The position numbers and the translations under genes were made by a program. This document shows positions 1 through 7,188 of a DNA stretch of 46,861 nucleotides, piece after piece. The stretch comes from Defluviicoccus sp. (GTDB lineage: Bacteria > Pseudomonadota > Alphaproteobacteria > MPNO01). Position 1 is the first letter of the stretch. The number at the start of each line of letters is the position of its first letter. Below the pieces are notes generated by a model that searched no databases, had not been told where the DNA came from, and saw only the letters and a list, made by a program, of their open reading frames with translations. The stretch spans positions 1 through 46,861 of the forward strand of contig JAPPIT010000119.1 of the NCBI GenBank assembly GCA_028820505.1. The letters are read 5' to 3'.

Positions 1-1
1 C

Positions 2-113
2 CGTCATGCCCGGACTTGTTCCGGGCATCCACGTGGGTCGGCCGCCTCGCTTGTCCCCGTTTACAGCACGACGCCGCAAGACGTGGATGCCCGGAACAAG
101 TCCGGGCATGACG
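2..113. repeat. REP family A, copy 1 (33-bp inverted pair)
   Basis: Perfect 33-nt arms at 2-34 and 81-113 flank a 46-nt loop. Each arm begins CGTCATG and ends CATCCACGT, and contains its own hairpin (GCCCGGA, CTTGT loop, TCCGGGC), so the unit can form either one long stem or two separate hairpins. Other copies lie at 6157-6269 and 31634-31746. The architecture is that of REP/BIME elements, which are normally mobilised by RAYT transposases; no such gene lies in this window. Confidence 0.85.
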
Positions 114-184
114 CGGTGGGGCGGGGCGAGCTCCGCCTCGGCACCACCCTCTCCGGCTGGCGGGCGGCGTTTTGAGGCAGCCCC

Positions 185-231
185 CGTGGACGGTCGGCCT
201 TCGCCGACCATGACGGCAGAAAACGGACGAA
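185..231. repeat. REP family B, truncated right half
   Basis: A single arm at 185-215 (GGTCGGC, CTTC loop, GCCGACC, ending CATGACG) is followed by a flank (GCAGAAAACGGACGAAGCG) that nearly matches the right flank of the full copy at 8861-8911. The left arm and the loop are missing, so this is a half element. Confidence 0.7.
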
Positions 232-244
232 GCGTTAACCGCCC

Positions 245-273
245 TTATTCGTGTCATCGCGTGACACGAATAA
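245..273. other. Perfect 12-bp inverted repeat, unknown role
   Basis: TTATTCGTGTCA (245-256) and TGACACGAATAA (262-273) are perfect reverse complements around a 5-nt spacer, TCGCG. No T-tract follows, so it does not look like an intrinsic terminator. The length and symmetry fit a binding site for a dimeric DNA-binding protein, but I do not recognise the motif. It stands in otherwise non-coding sequence between REP remnants and the parS site. Confidence 0.6.
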
Positions 274-399
274 TTGGCCGCGCCCGGCGCCGGACGGCGG
301 TTCCCGTCCCCCGGGGACGCGGATCCGGGCGCGCCGCGAAACGAAGTTGCGCGAAACGCCCGATTTTGCGACTTACGGCAAGTTCTTAAGAGATTGGAT

Positions 400-418
400 A
401 GGTCAACACGGTTGACCT
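400..418. other. 8-bp dyad abutting parS
   Basis: AGGTCAAC (400-407) and GTTGACCT (411-418) are perfect complements around ACG. The dyad ends one base before the 16-bp parS sequence. It could be an operator or an accessory part of the partition site; nothing in the sequence decides between these. Confidence 0.55.
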
Positions 419-419
419 T

Positions 420-435
420 TGTTTCACGTGAAACA
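420..435. other. parS: parS centromere-like site, 16/16 match
   Basis: The sequence TGTTTCACGTGAAACA is identical to the consensus 16-bp parS palindrome bound by chromosomal ParB (Spo0J), as established in Bacillus and conserved widely including in Alphaproteobacteria. It lies in non-coding DNA nine bases from the stop codon of the enoyl-CoA hydratase gene. Two related sites occur at 1472-1487 and 5729-5744. Such sites usually cluster near the replication origin and nucleate ParB spreading for chromosome segregation. No parA or parB gene is visible in this window. Confidence 0.85.
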
Positions 436-443
436 TTAGCGTT

Positions 444-1262
444 TCACGGCAGCCGCACCTGCACCTTGGACGACTTGCCGCCGTCCTCGACGAAGCGCCT
501 GAGCGCGTCGTGGAAATAGGGGTGCTCGACCGAGGCCATGACGTTCCTGATCTCGTACTCGGTCGCCTCCTCGATCGAGCGCCGCCAGCCCTGGTGGAAG
601 CTCTCCTTGGCCATCGCCTGGAGGTGGGTCGGCGCGGCGGCGAGGTCGCGGGCGATGGCGTCCGCGGTGGCGGCGAACGCATCCTCGGGGTAGACCCGGT
701 TGGCGATGCCCCACTCCAGCGCCTCGCGCGCGTCGAGGGTGCGGTTGGTGATCATCATCTCCTGCGCGCGCCGAAACCCCACGATTTTGGCGAGCGAGTA
801 CGAGGTGGTCGCGTCGTTGGCGAGCCCGATCGTGTGCCAGGCGCAGAGGAAGCGGGCGTTCTCGGAGCACACCACCAGGTCGGCGCAGAGCGCCATGCCG
901 AGCCCGGAGCCCGCCGCCGCCCCGTTCACCGCCGCCATCACCGGCTTCGGGATATGGACGATCTTGTGCAGCACCAGGTGCCACCACATCGCAAGCTCGC
1001 GGAAATGGGCCGAGACCGAAGCGATCCCGTCCTCCAGCGGCGGGATCTCCCGGAGGTTGAACCCGGCGCAGAACGCCCGCCCCGCCCCGGTCAGCACCAC
1101 CGCGCCGACGCCTTCGTCGGCCTCGCAGGCGTTCAGCGCATCGAGCAGTTCCCTGACGCCCTGCCCGGTGAGCGCGTTGGCGGCCTCGGGCATGTCGAAG
1201 ACGATCCGCCCGACCCCGTCGGCGATCTCGAGGCGGAGGCATTCGTAGGTGTTAGCGGTCAC
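444..1262 (-). CDS. Enoyl-CoA hydratase/isomerase family protein
   Basis: A crotonase-fold protein of 272 residues that probably hydrates or isomerises an acyl-CoA in the cytoplasm. The N-terminal beta strands (LEIADGVGRIVFDMPEAANAL) and the segment AVVLTGAGRAFCAGFNL are typical; the latter supplies the first oxyanion-hole backbone. The stretch VNGAAAGSGLGMALCADLVV gives the second. The frame is open further upstream, but that extension only translates a REP repeat. I chose GTG at 1262 because AAAGGA stands six bases before it. It is the last gene of the reductase operon, separated from the hydrolase gene by a REP element at 1278-1370. The exact substrate cannot be read from the sequence; a ring-cleaved or beta-oxidation CoA intermediate fits the neighbours. 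Confidence 0.9.
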   Translation of the reverse strand: MTANTYECLRLEIADGVGRIVFDMPEAANALTGQGVRELLDALNACEADEGVGAVVLTGAGRAFCAGFNLREIPPLEDGIASVSAHFRELAMWWHLVLHKIVHIPKPVMAAVNGAAAGSGLGMALCADLVVCSENARFLCAWHTIGLANDATTSYSLAKIVGFRRAQEMMITNRTLDAREALEWGIANRVYPEDAFAATADAIARDLAAAPTHLQAMAKESFHQGWRRSIEEATEYEIRNVMASVEHPYFHDALRRFVEDGGKSSKVQVRLP

Positions 1263-1277
1263 CGTGCATCCTTTCCC

Positions 1278-1370
1278 CGTCATGGTCGGCGGAGGCCGAC
1301 CATCCACGAGTTTTTGAGGCGCTGGAAACAAAAACAAAACGTGGATGGTCGGCCTCCGCCGACCATGACG
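1278..1370. repeat. REP family B, copy 1
   Basis: Inverted 31-nt arms at 1278-1308 and 1340-1370 enclose an A-rich loop. Each arm carries the hairpin GGTCGGC/GCCGACC. Both arms use the variant core GGAGGCC/GGCCTCC, whereas other copies use GAAGGCC/GGCCTTC on both sides. The element sits between the hydrolase and enoyl-CoA hydratase genes on the same strand, so it would be transcribed as a strong stem-loop. Confidence 0.85.
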
Positions 1371-1380
1371 GAAAGAAACA

Positions 1381-2217
1381 TCACAGTCGGCGTTCGAGGA
1401 AGCCGAGGAAGGCGGCGGCGAGCTCGTCCTCGCGCGCGTCCCACTCTTCCAGCGGGTACATCTCGACCTCGTGTTGCACGTGAAACATCTCGAACAGCTC
1501 GGCGTCCGGCATCAGGCGCTGGGCGCGGCGGCCGGTCTCCATCGGGTGGATCCAGTCGCAGCCCGGGATCACGACGACCGGCACGCCGATCGAGGCGAGG
1601 TCGGCGTCGGTCGCGCCGATCACCGGCAGGTCCGCGCCTTCGAGGAAGTAGCGCCGCCAGCGCCCCATCGCCGCGACGAACGCGTCGACCTCCATCGCCA
1701 TCAGCCGGCCGCGGTTGGCCGGGTTGGCCTCGACGATCTCCGCGAAATGCTCGGTCTCCGCCACCGCTTCCATGCCGCCCTCATGCGCGGCCTCGATGAA
1801 CTGGGTGTAGTAGTTGAAGGCGAGCCGTTCCGAGGCGTAACCGCCGCCGGTCACCCGCCAGAGCAGCATCGCGCGCACGCTCCCGGGGTGGCGGAGGCAG
1901 AACAGGATCGAGGTCCGGCAGCCCGACGACGACCCGCCGAGCACGACCGGCAGCGCGCCGAGCTCGCCCAAGAGCGCATGGAGGTCGTCGGCCCACTGCT
2001 CGTATTCCGAGTTGGCGCCGTCGATGGCGAGCGCGGAGGCGCCGCAGTTGCGCCGGTCGTGGATGACGACGCGGTAGCCCGCCTCCGCCATGCGCCCGGC
2101 GAGCGAGCGCACCGCCGCCATCGACCGCCGTCCGCCCGGCATCAGCGCGACCCACGGGCCCGCCCCGCCCACGATCTCGTAGTTGAGGTCGACCCCCCGG
2201 ACCGTCATGCGCGGCAT
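1381..2217 (-). CDS. Alpha/beta hydrolase
   Basis: A 278-residue alpha/beta-hydrolase-fold protein. The nucleophile elbow is seen as LGGSSSGC near residue 100, with a G-x-S-x-S-type turn rather than the commonest G-x-S-x-G. A strand-plus-oxyanion segment ALMPGG is near residue 27 and the late acid/His region includes VVVIPGCDWIHP and FHVQHEVEMYP. The start ATG at 2217 overlaps the stop of the FAD-subunit gene (TGATG), which indicates translational coupling. It may hydrolyse an ester, lactone or ring-cleavage product of the upstream reductase pathway; this is inference from position. The codons for FHVQH contain a parS-like sequence (1472-1487). Confidence 0.85.
   Translation of the reverse strand: MPRMTVRGVDLNYEIVGGAGPWVALMPGGRRSMAAVRSLAGRMAEAGYRVVIHDRRNCGASALAIDGANSEYEQWADDLHALLGELGALPVVLGGSSSGCRTSILFCLRHPGSVRAMLLWRVTGGGYASERLAFNYYTQFIEAAHEGGMEAVAETEHFAEIVEANPANRGRLMAMEVDAFVAAMGRWRRYFLEGADLPVIGATDADLASIGVPVVVIPGCDWIHPMETGRRAQRLMPDAELFEMFHVQHEVEMYPLEEWDAREDELAAAFLGFLERRL
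1472..1487. other. parS: parS-like site, 15/16 match
   Basis: TGTTGCACGTGAAACA differs from the parS consensus at one position (T to G at base 5). It is inside the hydrolase coding region. On its own it would be weak evidence, but it lies 1.05 kb from a perfect site and 4.2 kb from a third. Confidence 0.6.
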
Positions 2218-3185
2218 CAGGCGAGCTCCGCCAGCAGCCTGCGCGCCATCGCGCCCACCACCCGGCGGCGGTACCAGGGCTGGACCGTGGTGGTCCGCAT
2301 CGGCTTCGCCTGGGTCCTGACGGTATCGCGCAGCGCGTCGAGCTGTTCCTCGCCGAGCGGGCCGCCGACGAACGAGTCGATCTTCGCCACCCGGTGCGGG
2401 TACGGGTTGACCGCGGTCAGCGCGATGTCGAGCGCGGCGACCCTGCCGTCCGCCATCTTCAGCGCCGCCGCGACGCCCGCGAGCGGGAAGTCGATCGAGC
2501 CCCGGATGCGCGACTTGCGGTAGCCCGACGGGATCCCCGCGCTCTCCTTCGGCAAGTGCAGCGCCACCAGCAACTCGCCGTCCTCGAGCGCGAGATGGTC
2601 CATCCCGTCGTTGCGGTAGAGCGCGTCGAGCTTCACCCGCCGCCTGCCCCCGGCGCCCGCCAGCGTGACCTCCGCCCCGTGCACCAGCGCCGCCGGCGCG
2701 AGGTCGCCCGAGAAGGCGGCGAAGCAGCGCTTGCCGCCGGGCGCGACGTGGCACACCTCGCCCCGGTGCTTGAGGCAGTAGTCGTTCGATTTCCGCCACC
2801 ATTCGCTCTGGTTGTAGAACAGGCAGCGCGTATCCAGGCAGAGATTGCCGCCGACGGTGCCGTAATTGCGGTGGGTCGGCCCGGCGACCTCGGCGGCGGC
2901 CTCGGCGACCGCGCGGTAGCCGCGTTTCACCGCCCCGTTCGCCGCCACCCCGGAGAGCGGCACCGCGGCGCCGATATCGATCCCGTCCGGGCCGGCGGCG
3001 ATGGCGCCCAGCTCTTCGATGCCGGTGAGGTCGACCAGCGCGGCGGGTCGCTCGATCCCGCGGCGGATATTGACCACCATGTCGGTGCCGCCGGCGAGGT
3101 ATTTCGCGCCGTCGGCCGCGCGCAGCCGGACCGCGTCCTCGACCGTCTCCGGCCGCTCCAGGGTCATCGCGGGCATCAGCTCCAT
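2217..3185 (-). CDS. hcrB: 4-hydroxybenzoyl-CoA reductase beta-like FAD subunit
   Basis: A 322-residue FAD-binding subunit of the xanthine oxidase family (CoxM/HcrB type). FAD-binding motifs are [10 protein letters not shown] (31-40) and [10 protein letters not shown] (110-119). Between the FAD motifs and the rest lies an insert with Cys121, Cys137, Cys145 and Cys154. The spacing (16, 8, 9) equals that of the extra 4Fe-4S cluster ligands I recall for the Thauera enzyme (Cys122, 138, 146, 155). That insert separates ring-reducing aryl-CoA dehydroxylases from ordinary hydroxylases, where the FAD subunit has no cluster. GGAG seven bases before ATG 3185 supports this start; ATG 3176, coupled to the upstream stop, is an alternative. 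It lies in the operon order S-L-M. Substrate specificity is inferred; an uncharacterised relative is possible. Confidence 0.85.
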   Translation of the reverse strand: MELMPAMTLERPETVEDAVRLRAADGAKYLAGGTDMVVNIRRGIERPAALVDLTGIEELGAIAAGPDGIDIGAAVPLSGVAANGAVKRGYRAVAEAAAEVAGPTHRNYGTVGGNLCLDTRCLFYNQSEWWRKSNDYCLKHRGEVCHVAPGGKRCFAAFSGDLAPAALVHGAEVTLAGAGGRRRVKLDALYRNDGMDHLALEDGELLVALHLPKESAGIPSGYRKSRIRGSIDFPLAGVAAALKMADGRVAALDIALTAVNPYPHRVAKIDSFVGGPLGEEQLDALRDTVRTQAKPMRTTTVQPWYRRRVVGAMARRLLAELA

Positions 3186-5533
3186 CGGGCGTCTCCCCCG
3201 CCCGCGCGCGCCGCGACCCGGCGGTCGGTCTCCCGCTTCTCCAGGAGCGCCATCAGCCGGTCGGGCGTCAGCGGCAGCTCGGTCGCGCGGACCCCGACGG
3301 CATCCGCCACCGCGCTCGCCAGCGCCGGCAGGAAGTTGGCGAGCGAGGTCTCGCCCGCCTCCTTGGCGCCGAACGGGCCGTGCGGGTCGGCGCTCTCGAC
3401 GATATGGGTCTCGATGGGGGGCGATTCGACGATGGTCGGCACGCGGTAGTCCAGCATGTTGCCGGTGATGCCGAGCCCGTCATGGTAGCGGGTCTCCTCC
3501 GAGAGCGCCTGGCCCATCCCCATCCAGACCGAGCCCTCGATCTGGCCCTCGACCGAGAGCGGGTTGAGCGCCTTGCCGCAATCGTGCGCGACCCAGACCT
3601 TGTCCACCCGGATCTCGCAGGTCTCGGGGTCGACCTCCACCTCGCAGACCAGCGCCGAATAGGCGAACGCCATGGTGCCGCCGATGGCCGCGCCCCGGTA
3701 CTTCCGCCCGCCCCAGGATTCCGGGATGGTGTCGAAAATGCCCTTGACGGCGAGCGTGCCTTCGCCTTCGAGGGCGGCCATCACGACCTCCTTCCAGCTC
3801 AGCCCCTCGTCCTGGGTGCCGGCGCGGTAGGTATCGCCCAGGCACTCGACGTCCTCGGGCTTCACGTCGAGCTTCTTCGCCGCCGCCTCGATCAGCAGCG
3901 CCTTGAGGTTGTTCGCCGCGTCGATCGCCGCGTTGCCCACCATGTAGGTGACGCGCGACGAGTACGACCCGTTGTCCTTCGGCGTGAGCGCGCTGTCCGA
4001 CGCGACGACGTTGATGCGGCTCACGTCGATTCCCAGCACCTCGGCGACGCATTGCGCGAGCACCGTCGACGAGCCCTGGCCGATCTCGGCGGCGCCGGTC
4101 AGGAGCGTCACCGAGGCGTCCCAGTCGACCCGGAGGTGGATCGTCGCGTGCGGCTCGCCGGTCCAGTGCTTGGGCTTGGACGCGCCCGAGATGTAGTGCG
4201 AGCACGCCATGCCGAGCCCGCGGTTCGGGCCGAGCCTGCCCTTGCGCTCCTTCCAGGCGCTCGCCTCCTCGACGATGTCGAGGCATTCGGGCAGCCCGTA
4301 GGAGTTCACCATCAGGTCGTTGGCGGTGAAGCCCGGCGCGGTCATCAGGTTGGCGCGGCGGACGGCGAACGGATCGAGCCCGAGCTCGTCCGCCATCCGG
4401 TCCATCAGGCTCTCGAAGGCGAAGCGGATATTGACCGTGCCGTGGCCCCGGAACGCGCCCGGCGGCGGCATGTTGGTCAGCACCCGGAAGCCCTTGTACT
4501 TGACGTTCTCCAGATCGTAGATCGCGAACAGCATCGAGCCGTTGTAGAGGATGGTGACGATGCCGTAGCCGGAGTAGCCCCCGGCGCGGTGGACGGATTC
4601 GCACTCGACGGCGGTGATCCTGCCGTCCCGGGTCATGCCGATCTTCAGCCTGACCGCGGTCTCCTGGCGTCCGCGGTGGGTGATGAAGGTCTCCTCCCGG
4701 CTCAGCACCAGCCGCACCGTGCCGCGCGCCTTGCGGGCCAAGAGCGCCGCCACCAGCTCGACATGCAGCGCCTCGGTGCGGCAGCCGAACCCGCCGCCGA
4801 CATGGGGCTTGATCACGCGGATGTCGGACTGCTCCATGCCGAGAGTCCGCGCGAGCATCAGATGGACGTAGTAGGGCACCTGGGTCGAGGCGCGGACGGT
4901 CATCCTGCCGCGGCCGGCATCGTACTCGGCCTGGGCCGCGTGCGGCTCGCTCTGGACCTGGCAGACCTCGCCCAGCCGGTAGGTCTCCTCGCGCACCAGG
5001 TCGGCGGCGGCGAAGCCGGCCCCGGTGTCGCCGATCTCGAAATCGACCTCGCGCTCTATATTGCCGGGGCGCTCCTCGTGCAGCTGGACCGCGTCGTCGG
5101 CCCGCGCCTCCTCGGCGGTGAAGTAGGCCGGCAGTTCCTCGTACGCGACCTCGATCGCATCGAGCGCGCGCTGGGCCGTCGCGGTGTCCACGGCGGCGAC
5201 CGCCGCCACCGCCTCGCCGCGATAGCGCACCCGGTCGCGGGCGAGCGCGTACTCGTTCATCGCGATGGGGAGGACGCCGAACGTATCGGCGCAGTCCTGT
5301 CCGGTAACCACGGCATGGACGCCCGGCAGCGCCTCCGCCTTCGAGGTGTCGATGCCGACGATCCGCGCATGCGCCACCGGGCTCCGCAGGATGCGCCCGG
5401 TCAGCTCCTCTTGGGCGATGAAGTCGGCGGTATAGAGCGCCTTGCCCGACACCTTCTCCGGCCCGTCGACCAGCGGCATCCTCACGCCGATCGACCGCAC
5501 CGGCGCGGGCGCGGTTCCCGTCGCGTCGCTCAT
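3176..5533 (-). CDS. hcrA: Molybdopterin-binding subunit, HcrA-like
   Basis: A 785-residue large subunit of the xanthine oxidase family. The N-terminal a/b hammerhead domain ([20 protein letters not shown]) is followed by molybdopterin-binding domains. Landmarks are [10 protein letters not shown], the substrate-channel stretch [22 protein letters not shown], and the catalytic-glutamate loop [12 protein letters not shown] near the C-terminus. The last resembles the GAKEA loop of 4-hydroxybenzoyl-CoA reductases. The ATG at 5533 overlaps the stop of the small subunit (ATGA), and the gene ends ten bases inside the FAD subunit gene, so the three are translated as one operon. The apparent open frame upstream of 5533 is a shadow of the small subunit. 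It should bind the pyranopterin-cytosine cofactor and act in the cytoplasm. Confidence 0.88.
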   Translation of the reverse strand: MSDATGTAPAPVRSIGVRMPLVDGPEKVSGKALYTADFIAQEELTGRILRSPVAHARIVGIDTSKAEALPGVHAVVTGQDCADTFGVLPIAMNEYALARDRVRYRGEAVAAVAAVDTATAQRALDAIEVAYEELPAYFTAEEARADDAVQLHEERPGNIEREVDFEIGDTGAGFAAADLVREETYRLGEVCQVQSEPHAAQAEYDAGRGRMTVRASTQVPYYVHLMLARTLGMEQSDIRVIKPHVGGGFGCRTEALHVELVAALLARKARGTVRLVLSREETFITHRGRQETAVRLKIGMTRDGRITAVECESVHRAGGYSGYGIVTILYNGSMLFAIYDLENVKYKGFRVLTNMPPPGAFRGHGTVNIRFAFESLMDRMADELGLDPFAVRRANLMTAPGFTANDLMVNSYGLPECLDIVEEASAWKERKGRLGPNRGLGMACSHYISGASKPKHWTGEPHATIHLRVDWDASVTLLTGAAEIGQGSSTVLAQCVAEVLGIDVSRINVVASDSALTPKDNGSYSSRVTYMVGNAAIDAANNLKALLIEAAAKKLDVKPEDVECLGDTYRAGTQDEGLSWKEVVMAALEGEGTLAVKGIFDTIPESWGGRKYRGAAIGGTMAFAYSALVCEVEVDPETCEIRVDKVWVAHDCGKALNPLSVEGQIEGSVWMGMGQALSEETRYHDGLGITGNMLDYRVPTIVESPPIETHIVESADPHGPFGAKEAGETSLANFLPALASAVADAVGVRATELPLTPDRLMALLEKRETDRRVAARAGGGDARWS

Positions 5534-6015
5534 GCCGCTTCCTCCCTGCCCGCGATCTCGTCGGCGGCGGCGCGGACCGCCTCGATGATCTTGACGTAGC
5601 CCGTGCAGCGGCAGATGTTCGCCGCCATCCCGCCCCTGATCGCGTCCACGTCCGGGTCGGGATCGGCGCGCAGCAGCCCCTCCGCCGCCATGATCATGCC
5701 CGGCGTGCAGAACCCGCACTGGGCGCCGAGTTTCACGTGAAACCCTCGCTGGATCGCCGACAGCCGCCCCGAAATCTCCAGCGACTCGATCGTCTCGACC
5801 CGCGCGTCCCCGCAGGTATTCGCGAGCGTCAGGCAGGAATGGCGCGGCCGGTCGTCGACCAGCACCGTGCAGGCGCCGCATTCGCCGCCGTCGCAGCCGA
5901 TCTTGGTGCCGGTCAGCCCCGCGACCTCGCGCAGATAGTCCACCAGCAGCATGTTGTCGGCGACCACGTCGTCGCGCCGCCGCCCGTTGAGCGTAAGCGA
6001 CAATACGGTCTTCAT
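5530..6015 (-). CDS. hcrC: 2Fe-2S subunit, HcrC/CoxS-like
   Basis: A 161-residue small subunit carrying two 2Fe-2S clusters. The plant-ferredoxin-type cluster uses Cys41, Cys46, Cys49 and Cys61 ([12 protein letters not shown]). The C-terminal cluster uses Cys100, Cys103, Cys135 and Cys137 (QCGFCTPGM and CRCTGY). The start at 6015 is fixed by a strong GGGGGAGG ribosome site; the longer frame upstream translates promoter DNA and a REP. It is the first gene of the operon and lies behind a divergent promoter region shared with marR. The codons for GFHVKL contain a 14-bp perfect parS core (5730-5743). Confidence 0.92.
   Translation of the reverse strand: MKTVLSLTLNGRRRDDVVADNMLLVDYLREVAGLTGTKIGCDGGECGACTVLVDDRPRHSCLTLANTCGDARVETIESLEISGRLSAIQRGFHVKLGAQCGFCTPGMIMAAEGLLRADPDPDVDAIRGGMAANICRCTGYVKIIEAVRAAADEIAGREEAA
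5729..5744. other. parS: parS-like site, perfect 14-bp core
   Basis: AGTTTCACGTGAAACC has the complete core palindrome GTTTCACGTGAAAC; only the two outer bases differ from the 16-bp consensus. It is embedded in the hcrC-like coding region. parS sites inside genes are known in other bacteria. Confidence 0.65.
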
Positions 6016-6054
6016 GCCTCCCCCCTTGCCGGTCGTGGCGATAATATGACCGCA

Positions 6055-6091
6055 GCAATAATTGACTTGAACAACAATGTCAATGTAGAAT
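6055..6091. promoter_or_regulatory. Divergent promoters with candidate MarR operator
   Basis: ATTGAC (6061-6066) and GTCAAT (6079-6084) form a perfect 6-bp inverted repeat with a 12-bp centre. On the plus strand TTGACT (6062-6067) and TAGAAT (6086-6091), 18 bases apart, make a good sigma-70-type promoter toward marR. On the minus strand the same dyad supplies a perfect TTGACA (6083-6078), with a weaker TATTGC (6060-6055) 17 bases on, pointing at the reductase operon. A repressor bound to the dyad would cover both promoters. Binding by the adjacent MarR protein is inferred from position. Confidence 0.6.
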
Positions 6092-6156
6092 GTGCAGTGG
6101 GAAAGGAATTTCGAGCCCCGCCATGCCCGACGAACCCGGTATCCCGTTCTCCCACC

Positions 6157-6269
6157 CGTCATGCCCGGACTTGTTCCGGACATCCACGTCGCTCCGCCGC
6201 CTCGCCCTCTCCCGGCTCGTACCGCGATGCCGCAAGACGTGGATGCCCGGAACAAGTCCGGGCATGACG
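6157..6269. repeat. REP family A, copy 2, in the marR leader
   Basis: Arms at 6157-6189 and 6237-6269 are reverse complements with one mismatch (GACA for GGCA in the left arm). The element lies between the predicted marR promoter (6062-6091) and the marR ATG (6314), so it would be part of the 5' untranslated RNA. Confidence 0.85.
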
Positions 6270-6313
6270 ACCGAGGGGGAACGGCGGGGGCGCGGGGAAC
6301 GGCGCGCGAGCCC

Positions 6314-6772
6314 ATGACGCAGGACACCGGCCTCGGCATCCTGCCCGGTCTGCTGGGCTATCAGCTCCGCCATGCCAACCTGAAGGTGGTGGGCGGGTTC
6401 GCGGAACGGATCGCGCCGCACAACGTCACCGCGGCCCAGTTCGGCCTGCTGGTCCTGGTCGCCGCCAATCCCGGCGCGACCCAGGCGGCGCTCGCCCGCG
6501 CCTTCGGGACCGACCGTTCGGTGATGGTGCGGCTGATCGACCGGCTGGAGGCGGCGGGGCTGGTCGACCGGCGCGCGCGGGAGGGCGACCGGCGGTCCAA
6601 CGCGATCCTGCTCACCGAACGCGGCGCGGCGCTGCTGGAGACGCTGAAGCGCGAGGTCCGCGCGTTCGAGGAGGGGGTGACCGCCTGCCTCACCGCGGAG
6701 GAGACCGAGACCCTGCTCGCCCTCCTGCGCCGCGTCAATGCCTCGGGCGACGGACGGGAGAAGCGGAAATGA
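6314..6772 (+). CDS. MarR family transcriptional regulator
   Basis: A 152-residue winged-helix regulator. The core helix-turn-helix (TQAALARAFGTDRSVMVRLI) and wing (EGDRRSNAILLTERG, with the D-x-R signature) lie at about residues 55-105. Helical ends would form the dimer interface. MarR proteins are usually repressors released by an aromatic ligand or its CoA ester. ATG 6314 was chosen because everything upstream in frame translates a REP; its ribosome site is weak. The gene overlaps the thioesterase gene by ATGA and faces the aryl-CoA reductase operon, so that operon is the likely target. A relic of the 3' end of a second copy lies at 46227. Confidence 0.88.
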   Translation: MTQDTGLGILPGLLGYQLRHANLKVVGGFAERIAPHNVTAAQFGLLVLVAANPGATQAALARAFGTDRSVMVRLIDRLEAAGLVDRRAREGDRRSNAILLTERGAALLETLKREVRAFEEGVTACLTAEETETLLALLRRVNASGDGREKRK

Positions 6773-7188
6773 AGACCTGGCGCGCCCGGTTCTTCGCCGC
6801 GTGGTCGCAATGCGACGCGGCCGGAATCGTCTTCTATCCCCACGTCTATGTCTGGTTCGACGAGGCGACCGAGAACCTGTTTCGCGCCAACAAGCTCGGC
6901 TATCCGGAACTCGAGAGCGAGCTTGGCCTGAGCGGCATGCCCCTGGTCGAGACCGGGGCGACCTACCGCAACCCGTGCAGGCTGGGCGACGCGCTGGAGA
7001 TCGAGACCTGGGTCGACGACTGGGGAAAACGGTCCTTCCTGGTCCGCCACGTCGTGCGGCACAAGGACGGGGCGGTCGCGCTCGAAGGCTTCGAACGCCG
7101 CGTCCTGGTGGCCCCCGACCCCGGCCATCCGAAGGGCATCCGCGCGATCGAGATCCCCGCCGCCGTGATCGCGCGGTTCGTCGATTGA
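6769..7188 (+). CDS. 4-hydroxybenzoyl-CoA thioesterase family protein
   Basis: A 139-residue single hotdog-fold thioesterase. The stretch CDAAGIVFYPHVYVWFDEA (15-33) carries the catalytic Asp16, matching Asp17 of the Pseudomonas 4-hydroxybenzoyl-CoA thioesterase as I recall it. Similarity extends over the length, including DALEIETWVDDWGKRSFLVRH and the C-terminal RAIEIPA. It would release an aryl acid from its CoA ester in the cytoplasm. Coupling to marR and divergence from a 4-hydroxybenzoyl-CoA-reductase-like operon support an aryl-CoA substrate. YbgC-like acyl-CoA thioesterases are more distant relatives and remain possible. Confidence 0.85.
   Translation: MKTWRARFFAAWSQCDAAGIVFYPHVYVWFDEATENLFRANKLGYPELESELGLSGMPLVETGATYRNPCRLGDALEIETWVDDWGKRSFLVRHVVRHKDGAVALEGFERRVLVAPDPGHPKGIRAIEIPAAVIARFVD

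Larger units (their letters stand above)
1..443. other. Gene-free left end with REPs, dyads and parS
   Basis: No convincing protein is encoded here. Open frames across it only translate the repeats and lack any family resemblance. From left to right it holds a complete REP pair (2-113), a truncated half element (185-231), a perfect 12-bp inverted repeat (245-273), an AT-richer stretch (about 361-400), an 8-bp dyad (400-418) and a perfect parS palindrome (420-435). The stop codon of the enoyl-CoA hydratase gene lies just to the right at 444. The density of palindromes suggests a structural or regulatory DNA region rather than a decayed gene; that is inference. Confidence 0.7.

Noticed and set aside
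6-389. Open frame of 127 codons at the left end
   Set aside because: It begins by translating a REP arm (MPGLVPGIHV), has no domain pattern, and runs through dyads and repeats.
1-435. Full replication origin (oriC)
   Set aside because: parS and palindromes are present, but I found no clustered TTATCCACA-type DnaA boxes and no dnaA, gidA or parAB gene.
412-440. Possible promoter TTGACC with a -10 near 435
   Set aside because: The -10 match is poor and no plus-strand gene follows; the TTGACC is explained by the 8-bp dyad.
510-1799. Long plus-strand frames opposite the catabolic genes, for example 510-1799, 3380-5599 and 14772-17378
   Set aside because: They are antisense shadows produced by GC-rich codon bias; their translations are low-complexity and Arg/Asp/Gly rich, while the opposite strand encodes clear families.
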